Shown in pieces: positions 49,118 through 60,570 of a stretch of DNA of 64,000 nt. The translations under genes were made by a program, and so were the position numbers. The DNA lies in contig JACCIX010000268.1 in assembly GCA_025506515.1 (NCBI GenBank), positions 1 to 64,000 on the forward strand, given 5' to 3'. The notes under the pieces are model-generated. The model did no database searches, was not told the origin of the DNA, and saw only the letters and a program-made list of their open reading frames with translations. Position 1 is the stretch's first letter. Each line of letters opens with the position of its first letter. The DNA comes from Flaveria trinervia (Eukaryota; Streptophyta; Magnoliopsida; Asterales; Asteraceae).

Positions 49118-51145
49118 TGTAACACCCGGATATTATCTTTGAAGCCGACGAAAGAAGAAAAAGAAAGAAAGTCCAAAGTCGGGGGACCAAACTCTCCAAC
49201 AAGAGAAAGTTGGGTGAGTGGGGCTATTTAAAGGGAGAGGGCAACCCTTACCCTCTCCCCACACCCACAAATCAGCCAAAAGAAAGAAAGAAAAGAGAAA
49301 AAGGGAGAAAAGGGGGTTTTGAGCTTGGTTCGAGCGTGGAAATCGTCGTGTAGCGGGTCTAATCGAAGCTCTTCTCGTTGTGGTCGTTTGTGTGAGTTCT
49401 AGGACCCCTCTTTTATATTTTTTTGAATGATTTTGGGGCTGGAACACATTTAAAATAGGGTTTTGAGTGTGTGTGTTTAACCCGTTTATGTATGTGTGGG
49501 TATGTGTATGATTCGTTTGGGTCTTGTGTTTGGGCTTGTGTGTGCTTGAATGGTGTTTTGGTATGCATTCCTAAGGTTAGGGTGGTTGATTTGGGCTTAG
49601 AATGGGTTTAGATGAGCTTGGAGGTCAAAAATGGCAGATTGGGTTCGTGATGAACTGCATTCTGCATTAGCTAGGGCTAGGCGACCGAATGGAGGCCATA
49701 CGGCCAATTGGGGTGCGATTGAGGGTTCATTCGCATGATTGAGGTTCATTCGCACGACTGAGGGTTCATTCGCACAACTGAGAGCCCATTCGTATAAATG
49801 CTCATCCGCATTAGTTTCATCCGCATTAGGTCCATTCGCACGGGATTCATTCGCATTAAGTCCATTCGCATTAGTTTCATTCGCACGATTGGGTGTTCAT
49901 CCGCATTGGTCCAATCGCATGATGTTCAGTCGCCTGGAGGCCATGCGACTAAAGGGTGTCCATGCACCCAAGTAGGGCTGGTGTGCCTGAGGAAATGTAG
50001 TTTAATTGCTGATTTTCGGGGAAAAGTGTAGATGTAGGTTTTGACGTGGGAGGTTCCCGTAAGTTCATATAAGATGACTGTTGTGGTCATAGAGGTTACG
50101 TTGGGCATGATGATGATGTTGCATGTTTATGCATGATATATGTTATGTATGTATGATGTTGCCCTATATGATGATGAGGTCTGTGTATGTTATGTTCCTT
50201 GTTATGATGTATGTTTATCTTTCCTGTGGCTTTACGTGTTATATTAATGAATGAAATGAAAGTATTACGTAACGTAAATGAAAGATAAAGAAAATAGGAA
50301 CATGAAGGAAGAATGCATGCATTAATGAATGATGAAAGTAATGAAAGTCTTACAAGCCTTGTATCTCGGGGCATGCCATTAAAAGGTGTTAGCCCAACGG
50401 TGTGCGGGTTCGCTACCATGAGAGGATACACATTGGGGTCTTTCTTTGTGATTGACCATTTGTAAGGAACCATTGTTTCTTGCCTTAGGTATTGTGGCCA
50501 GAGGTGCTGGGCACCGTCAATGAAGGTCTATGATAGGCTTAAGTCCAGTACCATGAGCATGAAGGGCATAGCACATGACAATGGTATACCTGAACTTTAT
50601 CTTAGGTACTATGGCCAGAGGTGCTGTGCACCGTGAATGAAGGTCTATGGTAGGCTTAGGCCCAGTACCATGAGCATAAAGGGTAAAGTTCATGGTTTTG
50701 ATGAAAGGAAAAGATGTAATGACGAAAGAACGAATAATGAAGATAATAATGATATATCTATGTGTACATATGATGTATGATCGCATGAAAATAAAGCACG
50801 GTTTTTAATGAAAGATAAAGTATGTTTTATTATAAAAACTAGAACTCACTGAGCAACGCTGACTTTTATGTGTTTCCAGTTGGCAGGTAATGTTGTTGAA
50901 GATGGCACGAGGTGGCTACTCAGCTCTTTTGGGATGACATCCATTTATATAATGCTTTTGTGATGTAATGCAACAATTTATTTTGTAACTGGTTAACGAT
51001 GTATTATTTTTCAAAAGCTTTTATAATGAAATGAAATGTCATTTTTGAATGTTTCCGATGCAATGTTTACGTTAGATAAATGAAAATGTACGTTTTATGT
51101 GCGATGATCGACCAGCTGTAAGCGTCCGGGGAATGGGGCCTTACA
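49118..51145 (+). repeat. B-family 5' LTR (2028 bp)
   Basis: TGTAACACCC to GGGGCCTTACA. TATA-like CTATTTAAAG at 49224-49233. A donor-like GTGAGTTCT at 49392. A short-unit array of TTCGCAC/CATCCGCAT motifs at about 49684-49950. Two tandem copies (about 117-bp period) at 50485-50690, each with CCAGAGGTGCTG and CCAGTACCATGAGCAT. Confidence 0.88.
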
Positions 51146-51148
51146 AGT

Positions 51149-51161
51149 TGGTATCAGAGCC
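51149..51161 (+). other. Primer-binding site, initiator tRNA-Met
   Basis: TGGTATCAGAGCC three bases after the LTR; perfect. Confidence 0.9.
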
Positions 51162-51495
51162 AAAGTTTAAGTGAAATGGGTAAATTTTCAAAATAAACAT
51201 TAACTTAAACTGAGAATGGGATGGAAAGGGAAGGGATGCCAATCTGAGTAGCTGCGTGCCATCAGGATTTTCGTAAAGTTAACCGCTATTATGTGCGCAT
51301 GTTATGTGGCTTATATGTTGTTTGTAGATTTAAATACTGATGTAGTCAGGACAGGTAATACTTGGGGTATGAAGAGTAAAGTAAGTGGCTAATCATAACT
51401 GGCCATTGTAATTAGGGACTTACTATACTTGACATAAACTGAGTTGTTCCCTTGAATGATCGTGTTGGTGTTTGAATATTTCAGTGTGCGTGTGA

Positions 51496-52781
51496 ATGGC
51501 TGGTGGTACATCTTCGAAAACCTCTCGTGGTGGTGGTCGTGATGGGCTTGGTGTTGCGCCGCAACCCAAGAGAGGAAGTCCCAGAATGGAAAAGGTGGTT
51601 CACGAAGAACCAGAGACCCCTCATCCAGAGGGTGGCGACGAGAGCGCCAATCTGAGAGCCTCGGTAAAGGAGGCTGTTGTAGAAGAAGTTCATCAGGTCA
51701 TGCAAACGATCTTACCGTCTGTAGTGACTGAAGTTATCAAGGTTGTACGAGAAGGGGAAAGAAAGGAGAGAAACAGGTCCTCGGGAGGATGGGAGCAACC
51801 GGAGCCGAAAACGGTTCTCTTTGATGATGAAGAAGAGGAAGAAGAAGAGCCTGTGCCGGAGGCGGCACGAGTCTGTAACTATGGGGCGTTTCAACGATGC
51901 AAGCCCCCTACTTTTGATGGAAATGACACTGCTGCTGCTGCTCACGGTGGGTGAGAGAAATGGAATCTGTATTGAATATCAGCGAGTGCCGGGAGGACCA
52001 AAAAGTAAAGTTTGCTGCCCACTCTTTTGTGGACTCGGCTCTGTGCTGGTGGGACAATATAGTCCAAGCCGAGGGTAGCAGGACAATTGAGAGAGTGAGA
52101 TAGTTGGAGCTGGAAAAGTTGGTGATTGAGGAGTTTTGTCCTCACCGGGAAATGGTCAAAGTCGAAAGGGAGTTCTTGCAACTGAAGGCGGGAACCATGA
52201 CACACCAATAGTACACCACCAAATTCAATGCGATGGCATGTCTGGTACCGGATCAGGTGACGCGTCTATCACGGAAGATTAAGCGGTATATTCAGGGTTT
52301 GCCAGCAGACATTCGCAGGCATATGATCGTTGCCCGACCGAGCACGTTTAGGTCGACGGTGGATTTGGCAGGGAGGTTATATGATGAGAGGGCTGTAGTG
52401 GTGGTGGCTGAAGGTAGCAGGAAGGGTGGGGGTGATCGAAACTGAAATGGAAAGAGGTTTGGCCGGGGTGATGCCTCGACAGGTAACAAGAAGTCAAGGG
52501 TGGACGACCGTCGTGTGGTCGCTTCGGGTGCGGGTATGAAGAAGTGTGGTAGGTGTGGGAGAGAGCATAGTGGGGAATATAGGTTTGGGTCGAACTTGTG
52601 CTTTAAATGTGGGAAGACGGGGCACATGGCAAGAGACTGTCGTACGGTCCGGTACTTTAACTATGGTGAAAAGGGTCACATAAGTAAGGATTGTAAGAAG
52701 CCGGGGGCGGAGGGCCCTGGGGCGAAGAAGACGGGGAGTGAAGGGCCAAGGGCGAGCGCTAGGGCATTCACTATGACATAG
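51496..52781 (+). pseudogene. B-family gag with zinc knuckle, broken
   Basis: N-terminal part 51496-51954 (start MAGGTSSKTSRGGG, acidic run EEEEEEE, CKPPTFDGND). A -1 shift near 51945 is needed to continue into the capsid core (ALCWWDNIVQ, VPDQVTRLSRKIKRYIQGLP, RPSTFRSTVDLAGRLYDE). Three nonsense codons follow at positions where the D copy has Trp, Gln and Trp. Knuckle CFKCGKTGHMARDC is intact; the second, YFNYGEKGHISKDC, has lost both leading Cys. Stop at 52779-52781. Confidence 0.85.
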
Positions 52782-52808
52782 GAGGAAGATAGGACGGACC
52801 CTGATATT

Positions 52809-53135
52809 GTGTCCGGTACGTTTCTAGTGAACCAAACTTTAGCTTCTGTGTTATTTGATTCAGGTGCCAGTAAAATTTTTATTTCTACTGCATTTTGTGC
52901 TAAGCTGCCTGTTAGTAGTAGACGTGTTGATGCGCCCTTTGATGTAGAAACTGCCATAGGTAAGTCTACTAGAATTTCCGAGATGATCGAGGGCTGTGAT
53001 GTGGAGTTAGAAGGCCATAAGTTTCCTGTTAAACCGTTCGTAATGACCTTAGGTGGTTTCGATTTGGTTCTTGGGATGGATTGGTTAGCGGATTTCGAGG
53101 CGAACATTGTGTGTCGCAAGAAGATGATTTGTCTA
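52809..53135 (+). pseudogene. B-family protease, truncated
   Basis: Active site SVLFDSGASKIFIS and FDLVLGMDWL visible. Interrupted at 53135 by the inserted LTR, after which the frame runs into LTR sequence. Upstream VSGTFLVN is continuous, without the insert seen in the A element. Confidence 0.82.
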
Positions 53136-55249
53136 TGTCACACCCCGACCAACGACGGAATCATCGAGGCGGACAAATGTGAAACGATTGTTCATAGCAC
53201 ATGGAACTAATTAAGTTGTAATAATATTAAATATTATTTTTATTGAACATTATAAGATAATTAAATAAATACAACACAAACAAGATATACATAACAACAT
53301 AAGACTTTCAATTAACTAAGTCCAAGTCCTATATGAGCACGAAAAGATCTTCAAGTACCAAATCTGAAACATATTAAAAATAAAAGGTCAACTTTGAAAG
53401 TTGGTGAGATTTCCATAGTTTTCATTACATAAGTATATAAAAGATGGCAATTCATGTTGTAAGTTAGAGAACAAAGTAACTAGGGATGTAAGACAGAATA
53501 CACAATCAAACCTTGACAGATTTTTACAAGTCTCAAATGTTTACAAGTATATACGATTAGCTAAGTGTACTTAGATTAACCAAGCAGGCTTGTCAGGCCC
53601 ATAGATCTATGACGTTGCCAGGCTAGTAATAGTTAATAATTGTACGTATAATCAACATTACATGGTAGCTACAAAGATCAACTAACCACAACATACAAGT
53701 GAATTGCCATAAGTTTACAAGAATCAAACGTTTTACAAGTGCAACAATTATAAGGTAACATGTTTCACCCCAAAGTGTGAAATATAAAAAGGGGTATAGA
53801 AATACTCACTTGATCAAATAAGTATAGAATGTCGATTAAATAAGAAAATATAATAAGCAGTGATCCAATGTAGTTCTTCACAAGACACCTAAAATTATAT
53901 ATATATATATATATATACAAGGTTAAAGTTTAGTTATAATAAGTTTAACGTTTTAATGAGAACTAGGGTTTTAAATGGAATTTGGGATGTTAATAATTAG
54001 ATCCAACTAACATGGTAAATTTTGATTATGTTTTGAGTTAATATACTATTTAATCGTTTTAATACTAAGAAATAAAAGAAATCATTTGTAACAAAGTCTA
54101 AATATAGATTAAACAAACTTTTAAAATAAATCTCATTTTGAACAATAATATATACTTGTTATTTGAACAAATAATGATTTAGTGAGTTATAACGATATTC
54201 AATGTCTATTTTATAAGAAAAATAATTTAAATATATTATTTGAGCAAATAACTATTTAGTAAATTAAAACAATATTTGAAGTTTAACTTATGAGAAATAA
54301 TCTAAAATATTATTTGAACAAATAATGATTTAATAAGTTAACAATATTTAAAATCTATTTTATAAGAAATTGAACTAATTATATCATTTGTTTAAAATAA
54401 TAATAATAATATTAAAATATTATAAGAAATAAATTTCTAGAAAATTAGTTAGATGATTTTAAAAATATTTGAAGTTTGTAAAAGTCATTTTTATAATTAT
54501 TATAAATTTTCCATAACTATTTTAAGGCCAAAAAGCCTTTAAAAAATAGATGAGGTTGCCCGAGTTCGAACCCGGGATCTCATGGATGTGGGGAGAAGTC
54601 TTAACCAGTAAACTAGGGTCTTGGCCTTGGTTTACTTTGGTTTCATATTCTTTTAAACCTGAAATTAAAACTTCCTCCTTTTCTCCAAGAACCCTAGGAT
54701 CGTTTGGATCCAAATCGAACACCAAACGATCAAGTGAATATTAATAACCATGGGGCTTTTGTTCTCCATGTATAATCGAGTGTGTAGACATGTGCAATTA
54801 CCAGGAAGAATAACAAATCGAGAGTGTGAGATGGAGATATAGCCGCGATCTTGCTAGAAGTAGTTTGTGATGCAAACGTCGGTGTTATTCAAATTAATTG
54901 CACAGAAAGTTTCCATTAGATTAACTAATGAAAAGCCCTCTATCAATTTCATCTACAATCGACCGAAGGTTGATGAACACCATGGTTGCAGGTCGCGATG
55001 TAGATGAATATCGTTTGTGTTGGAATTGTATTTGCCTGGTGAAATTGAATATATCAATCGATTAGGAACAGGTAGACATTCGATTAAGTTGAATTAATTG
55101 ATTATTATTATACTTTAAGGCTCGAACGGCTATGTGGTTAAGGATGCTTCGGTTATACAATCGAATCGTGTTGGTAAGCGTTGATTAAACGAAATTTAAA
55201 GGTGCATTCAAGTTCGAAGTTGTAACTAGAAAGATTGGGGAACGGTTTT
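53136..55249 (-). repeat. Family A LTR, reversed, truncated
   Basis: Plus strand begins TGTCACACCCCGACC. Shares the order of the A LTR at 31078 (AACTAAGTCCAAGTCCTA, AGTTGGTGAG, TTTCACCCCAAA, CTAGGGTTTT). Cut at 55249 by the D element. Confidence 0.78.
54551..54625 (-). other. tRNA-like module in reversed A LTR
   Basis: On the minus strand box A-like TAGTTTACTGGTTA (54615-54602) and box B-like GGGTTCGAACTC (54573-54562). Confidence 0.5.
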
Positions 55250-57976
55250 CGTAACACCCTGAATTTTCTATTTAAACGAAAGGAAAAGAAAAGTAAATAG
55301 AAAGAATAGAAACTTTGCACAAGTGGAAAGGGAAAAAGTGTACAAAGTACAAATCTTAATATTTTAAGATATTAAAGGGGAAGAAGAAGCTGAAAAAGGT
55401 AAATCTTCTCTTGTTTGAGCTCGGTTTCAGTTGAGTATTGAGTTCTTGACCGAAGTTCTGGTTGTTTAGAGTTTGTTTTCGGGATTCAAAGAGCTGAATC
55501 GAAGTGGGTCTTGAACTGGAAGAGTGTTGCTCAAAAGTTGCTTAAGGTGAGTTTCTAGAACCCCTCTTTCACTGATTTTTAACTGATTTGGGGCTATTAT
55601 ACATACTAAGTAAACATTTTGAAAGAAACCGTGGGTTTACAGCTTTATGTTCGAATGTTGTATGTATGCATGTTATAGTGTTGATTATGGGTTAAAGATG
55701 ATGTTTAGCATGCTTAGATGGCCTTAGTATGTTAGATCTGTGTTTGGATATGCTTAGAATGAGAATCGGGTGAAATTGGTAGCATAGAAAAGATTGCAGA
55801 ATGTTTGATGGACATGAACAGTGGTTCATGTGCCTAAACAGTGTCCATGCGTCCAGCATGAGAGACCAGACGCCTAAGTGTTGGCCATGCGCCCAAGAGT
55901 GGGTCATGCGCCTGAATAGTGGCCCATGCGCCCAGCATGTTGCCCATGCGTCTAAGTATTGGCCATGCGCCCAGTGTTGGCCATGCGCCTAAATAGTACC
56001 CATACGCCCAAGTGATGAAAAGGCTAAGTGTGGACCATGTGCCTAAATAGTGCCCATGCATCCCAGTGAAAGATACGGCTAAGTGTGGACCATGCGCCTA
56101 AACAGTGCCCATGCGTCCTAGTGAAAGAAACGGCTAAGTATGGACCATGCGCCTAAACAGTGCCCATGCGTCCCAGTGAAAGAAACGGCTAAGTATTGGC
56201 CATGCGCCTAAACAGTGCCCATGCGCCCAAGAGCTTGAAACGGCTAAGTGTTGGTGATGCGCCTGAACAGGGCAGAAACACCCAAACAGTGCCCATACCC
56301 CAGACTGTTTTATACTTAGAATTTTTATGCTCATGCGCCTGGAAGGACCATGCGCCCACTTTGGACTTGAGGTTTTCTAAATGGATTTAAGGGGTAAAAT
56401 GGGGAGATAGGCCTGGTTATGATGTGATGGCTTATGCTTGATGTGTGTTATGTATGTATGATGTGCATGTTATGGTGATGGTGTATGTTTATGTTTGTGT
56501 ATATGTTCCTTATTATGTACGTATGTCTTCCCTTAGCTTTGCGTTGAACGTTAATGAATGTAATGAAAGTATTATGTAACGTAAAGTGGAAGATAATGAA
56601 AAGAGGAACGTAATGAATGAATGCGAGCATAAACGAATGAATGAGAGAAAGGATGGCTTGCGAAAGGAAGAAAGGAGGTTCACGACTCACTGAGGGTCGT
56701 TAGCTCAACTGTGTGTGTATTATAGCGTGCGATCTTGGCTAACTCATACAGGGACATAGACACAGTGGGAGTTCAGTTTTGGTAACTGCTCCGATACGTG
56801 CGATGTGGTATTTACTGTGTGCTATGTAGCGTGCGATTTTGGTTGCCTCATGTGGTTTTTATAGCGTGCGATCTTGGCTAACCCATGGGATGGTGTGCGA
56901 TTCTGGCTAAACCCCGAGAGTTCTCACACACACAGGGGGAGTCGGTCTTCATGACCACTCTGATGGTGCGATTTAAGCGATATGTGTAATGGACGGCATA
57001 AGGGTAGCGTGCGATTTTGGCTGCCTCATGTGGTTTTTATAGCGTGCGAAATTGGCTAACCCATGAGATAGCGTGCGATTCTGGCTTCCTTATGTGTGCG
57101 ATCCGTGTGATATGTACTTCGGGTACGATGAAGCGAAGGGCGATTTGAGCAAAAGTGCGATAATGAACAAACGGGATCCTTGTCATTCGACCTCAGTAAT
57201 CATAGTCGCGTGCCATGAGGAGGGTAAAGCTTGACAGGATCTAGATGAGAAATGAATGATAATAAAAGTATGAAATGCGCGGTACGGATCCTTGTCATTC
57301 GACCTCAGTAATCGTGGCTGAGTGCCACGAAGAGGGTAAAGTCTGACCGGATCTCGAGAAAAGTGAAAGATAATGATGTAAAGAACGAACGTATGTATGA
57401 ACGTAAATGAATTATCGTAACAATGTACTGAACAGGATCATTGTCATTCGACCTTAGTAATCGTGGCTGAGTGCCACGAAGAGGGTAAAGTCTGACCGGA
57501 TCTAGAAAGAGAGGTGAACGATAATATAATACGTTGAATGAACAAGTTAATGAACTTAATGACGAAGATAATAATAATATTATATGTATGTACGTATGAT
57601 GCATGATGACGAATGATTGTAAAGTATAGTATGCTTTGAAAGAAAAGTAAAGAACGGTTTTACAGAGAAAACTATGTTTTATTATAAAACTAGAACTCAT
57701 TCAGCGTAGCTGACTTTTGTATGCATGATAGTTGGCAGGTATATGTTGATGCTGAGGAGTTGCAGGCATGGATGCATAAGCTACTGGGAGCATTTTGAGG
57801 CTGGCATTCGTATTTTGACATGTCTTGTATTTTGAGATGAAAACAGATATTGTAATTGACATGTTTTTAATTTTAAATAAAAGTTTTAAATTACGCTGTA
57901 AAATTAATGTACATTTTATAATGTTTTATGTGCGATGAGCCATCAGCTGTAAGGTGCCCGGGAACGAGGTCTTACA
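55250..57976 (+). repeat. D LTR (2727 bp) with two tandem-repeat zones
   Basis: Starts CGTAACACCC (first T changed) and ends GAGGTCTTACA. A donor-like AGGTGAGTTTC is near 55547. Zone 1: CCATGCGCC/CAGTGCCCATGCG units at 55800-56360, including about five 55-bp units at 56016-56270. Zone 2: GCGTGCGATTTTGGCT-type units at 56720-57100, then three copies of a unit with TTGTCATTCGACCTCAGTAA starting at 57174, 57286 and 57435. Confidence 0.82.
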
Positions 57977-57979
57977 AGT

Positions 57980-57994
57980 TAGTATTAGAGCAAA
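57980..57994 (+). other. Worn primer-binding site
   Basis: TTAGTATTAGAGCAA where the B copies read TTGGTATCAGAGCC. Confidence 0.55.
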
Positions 57995-58349
57995 AGTTTA
58001 AGTGAATTAGGTAAATATTTTGAAAAACCTACTCTTAAACTGAGAATAGGACTAAAAGGAAAAGGGATGCGAGTCCTAGTAGCTACGTGCCTGTAGGTAA
58101 AGGTTTCAGGTAAACGTTTTATGTAAGTTAATGTTAACCGGCATTATGTGCGCATGTTATGTGGCTTGTGTGCTATGTGTAAATTTAGATACTGATGTAG
58201 TCGGGATAGGAAGTGCTTGGGGTATGAAGAGTAAAGTAAGTGCTAATCACAACTGGCCACTGTAATTAGGGACTTACCATACTTGACATAAACTGAGTTA
58301 TTACCTTGAATGACCGCGTTAGTGTTTGAATCTTATAGTGTGTTAGAAG

Positions 58350-59626
58350 ATGGTTGGCGGTAGATCTTCGAAAGCTTCACGAGGTGGAGGCGGTGGTGGA
58401 CGTGGTGTTGAACCATGGGTCACAAGAGGAAGGTCTAGGGCTGAAATAGTAGTCCTTTAGGAACCCGAGACCCCTCATCAGGAGGGCGGTGATGAGAATG
58501 CTAATCAGAGAGCCTCGATGAGAGAGACGATCAGGGAGGAAGTGCATCAGATTATGCAGACGATCCTACCGTCTGTGGTGACCGAAGTTATGAAGGCTGT
58601 TAAAGATGGGGAGAGGCAGGAAGAGGGGTAGACCTTCGGGTGAAAGGAGATGACCCGAGACTGAAACGGTTTTCTTCGATGACGAAGAGGACGAAGAGGA
58701 AGAGCCTGCGCCGGAGGCGGTACGAGGTTGTAACTATGGGGCCTTACAACGGTACAAGCCCCCAACTTTTGATGGAAATGGCATTGCTGCTGCTGCTCAC
58801 CATGGGTGAGAAAGATGGAAGCGGTATTGAATATCAGCGAGTGTCGGGAGGATCAGATGGTGAAGTTTGCTACCATTCTTTTGTGGACTCAGCCTTGTGT
58901 TGGTGGGACAATATAGTCCAAGCCAAGGGTAGCAGAGCCATTGGAAGGATGAGATGGCCAGAGTTGAAGAAGCTGGTGATTAAGGAATTCTGTCCTCATC
59001 GTGAGATGGATAAAGTTGAAAGAGAGTTCTTGCAGCTAGAGGCGGGAACCCTGACACATCAACAGTACACCACGAAGTTCAACGAGATGGCACATCTGGT
59101 GCCGGATCAGGTGACACCTCTTTCGCGAAAGATCAAGAGGTATATTCAGGGCTTGCCGGCAGACATCCGTAGGCACATGATTGCTTCCCGACCGAGCACG
59201 TTTAGGTCGGCAGTTGATTTGGCGGGGAGGTTGTATGATGAAAGAACTGTGGTGGTGGTGGTGGCTGAAGATGGAGAGAAAGGTGATGGAGACCGAAACT
59301 GGAAGGGAAAGAGAATTGGACAGGGTGGTGACTCGATGAATAATAAGCACGCTCGGGGGGATGATCGTCGTATGGTCATACCTGGTGCGGGGACGAACAT
59401 ATGTGGTAAATGCGGGATTGAGCATTCGGGAGAATGCAAAAGGGGACCAAACACTTGCTTCAAGTGTGGAAAGCCTGGTCATGTGGCTAGAGAATGTGGA
59501 ACTGTGAGATGTTACAATTATGGAGAAATTGGCCACATGAGCAGGGATTGCAAGCCGAGAGCGGAAGGTTCGGGAACGAAGAAGATTGGAGGAAGCTCCG
59601 GTACAAGGAAGGGGAACAGAGGGTGA
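58350..59626 (+). pseudogene. D gag with two zinc knuckles, broken
   Basis: N-terminal region from MVGGRSSKASRGGG contains stops. The capsid region from about 58860 is open to 59626: ALCWWDNIVQ, MRWPELKKLVIKEFCPHREM, IKRYIQGLPADIRR, RPSTFRSAVDLAGRLYDE. Knuckle 1 CFKCGKPGHVAREC is intact; knuckle 2 CYNYGEIGHMSRDC has Tyr for the second Cys. It has the same -1 break before WVR as the B copy, plus a one-base loss near 58875. Confidence 0.83.
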
Positions 59627-60311
59627 AGGCTAGAGCCTTCGCTATGACCGGGAAGAGGCTAGGTCAGACTCCGAAGTAACATCAGGTACGTTCATGCAAG
59701 TTTAGATTATTGCATCTATGCTTTAATTGTGACGCTAGTAGTAGTTTTGTTGCCGCTATTTTCTGTGATGTTGCATGTTAGGGGTAGGAAGATTGATGAG
59801 CCCTTCGATGTAAGAATTGCTATTAGTAAGTCTACCAGGTTACCTAATGCCCTAGAGGATTGCGCGATAGAATTGAGAGAGATCACTTGTTCCTGCTAGG
59901 CTATTCAAGACAGACATAGGTAGGTAGACAGGCATCTTCGGGTGTGTTGATCAGTAGTCTATGACTCAAACCCCAAGTGTTGCAAAAAGATGGATTGCTC
60001 AACCATGCACGACCAGAGTTTGGTGACGACCTACGATAATGAAGTATGAGGAAGGCTTCGACCAGGAGAGCAGATTGCTTGATTTGAAATCAAGTAAAGC
60101 TAATATTAAAGTGTAGAGGGTCATTCCTAGTTGTTGCTCAAGTAGGAGAAGTGACACATCGAATGGAGCCACCCGATGAGTTAAGTGGAATTCATCTGAT
60201 GTTTCATGCATCTCGTCTAAGAAAGAGCTCAACCGATAAGGATATGATCCTGCTACTAGAGAATACTGGGATGGACAGAGTATCCAACCACGAGGAGAAA
60301 CTGGTGACCAT
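59627..60311 (+). pseudogene. Protease and integrase C-terminal traces
   Basis: About 59730-59760 resembles the protease segment after the active site (SSSFVAAIFC). At 60151-60240 EPPDELSGIHLMFHASRLRK is the integrase C-terminal region preceding the tail. Everything between is lost. Confidence 0.6.
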
Positions 60312-60536
60312 TGTAACATCTCGTATTTTTTTTGTTAATTAAAAGATAATCTTCGTTTATTCTTATAAGGGTCATTATTGACAATTATGGAACTCATGTG
60401 TTATTTATGATTATTCTTTTTTAGCATCACTAACTTTTAATTATGAAAGTTAAAAATAAAAATATCAAATAATATTAATCATGTTAATATTAATAGTAGT
60501 AATCATAATACAAGTTATAATAATAATACTAATAAC

Positions 60537-60570
<34 letters not shown>

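Larger units (their letters stand above)
49118..53135 (+). mobile_element. B-family Ty3/gypsy element, 5' portion
   Basis: Full 5' LTR (49118-51145), PBS, gag and protease, cut off at 53135 by a reversed A LTR. RT, RNase H, INT and the 3' LTR are not in this copy within the window. Confidence 0.88.
55250..60311 (+). mobile_element. D-type Ty3/gypsy element, internally deleted
   Basis: B-related LTR (55250-57976), worn PBS, gag, then traces of protease and of the integrase C-terminus, ending where an A LTR starts at 60312. RT, RNase H and most of INT are absent. Confidence 0.8.

Noticed and set aside
49739..50031. Frames with repeated FIRISFIRI / SFALSPFA-like units
   Set aside because: Translation of the LTR short-unit array, not a repeat protein.
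55801..56390. Frames rich in CAQ/HAHYLGAW-like repeats
   Set aside because: Translation of the D LTR tandem array.
49684..57505. CRISPR-like reading of the regularly repeated units
   Set aside because: Plant nuclear context, units are contiguous without unique spacers, and they sit inside LTRs.
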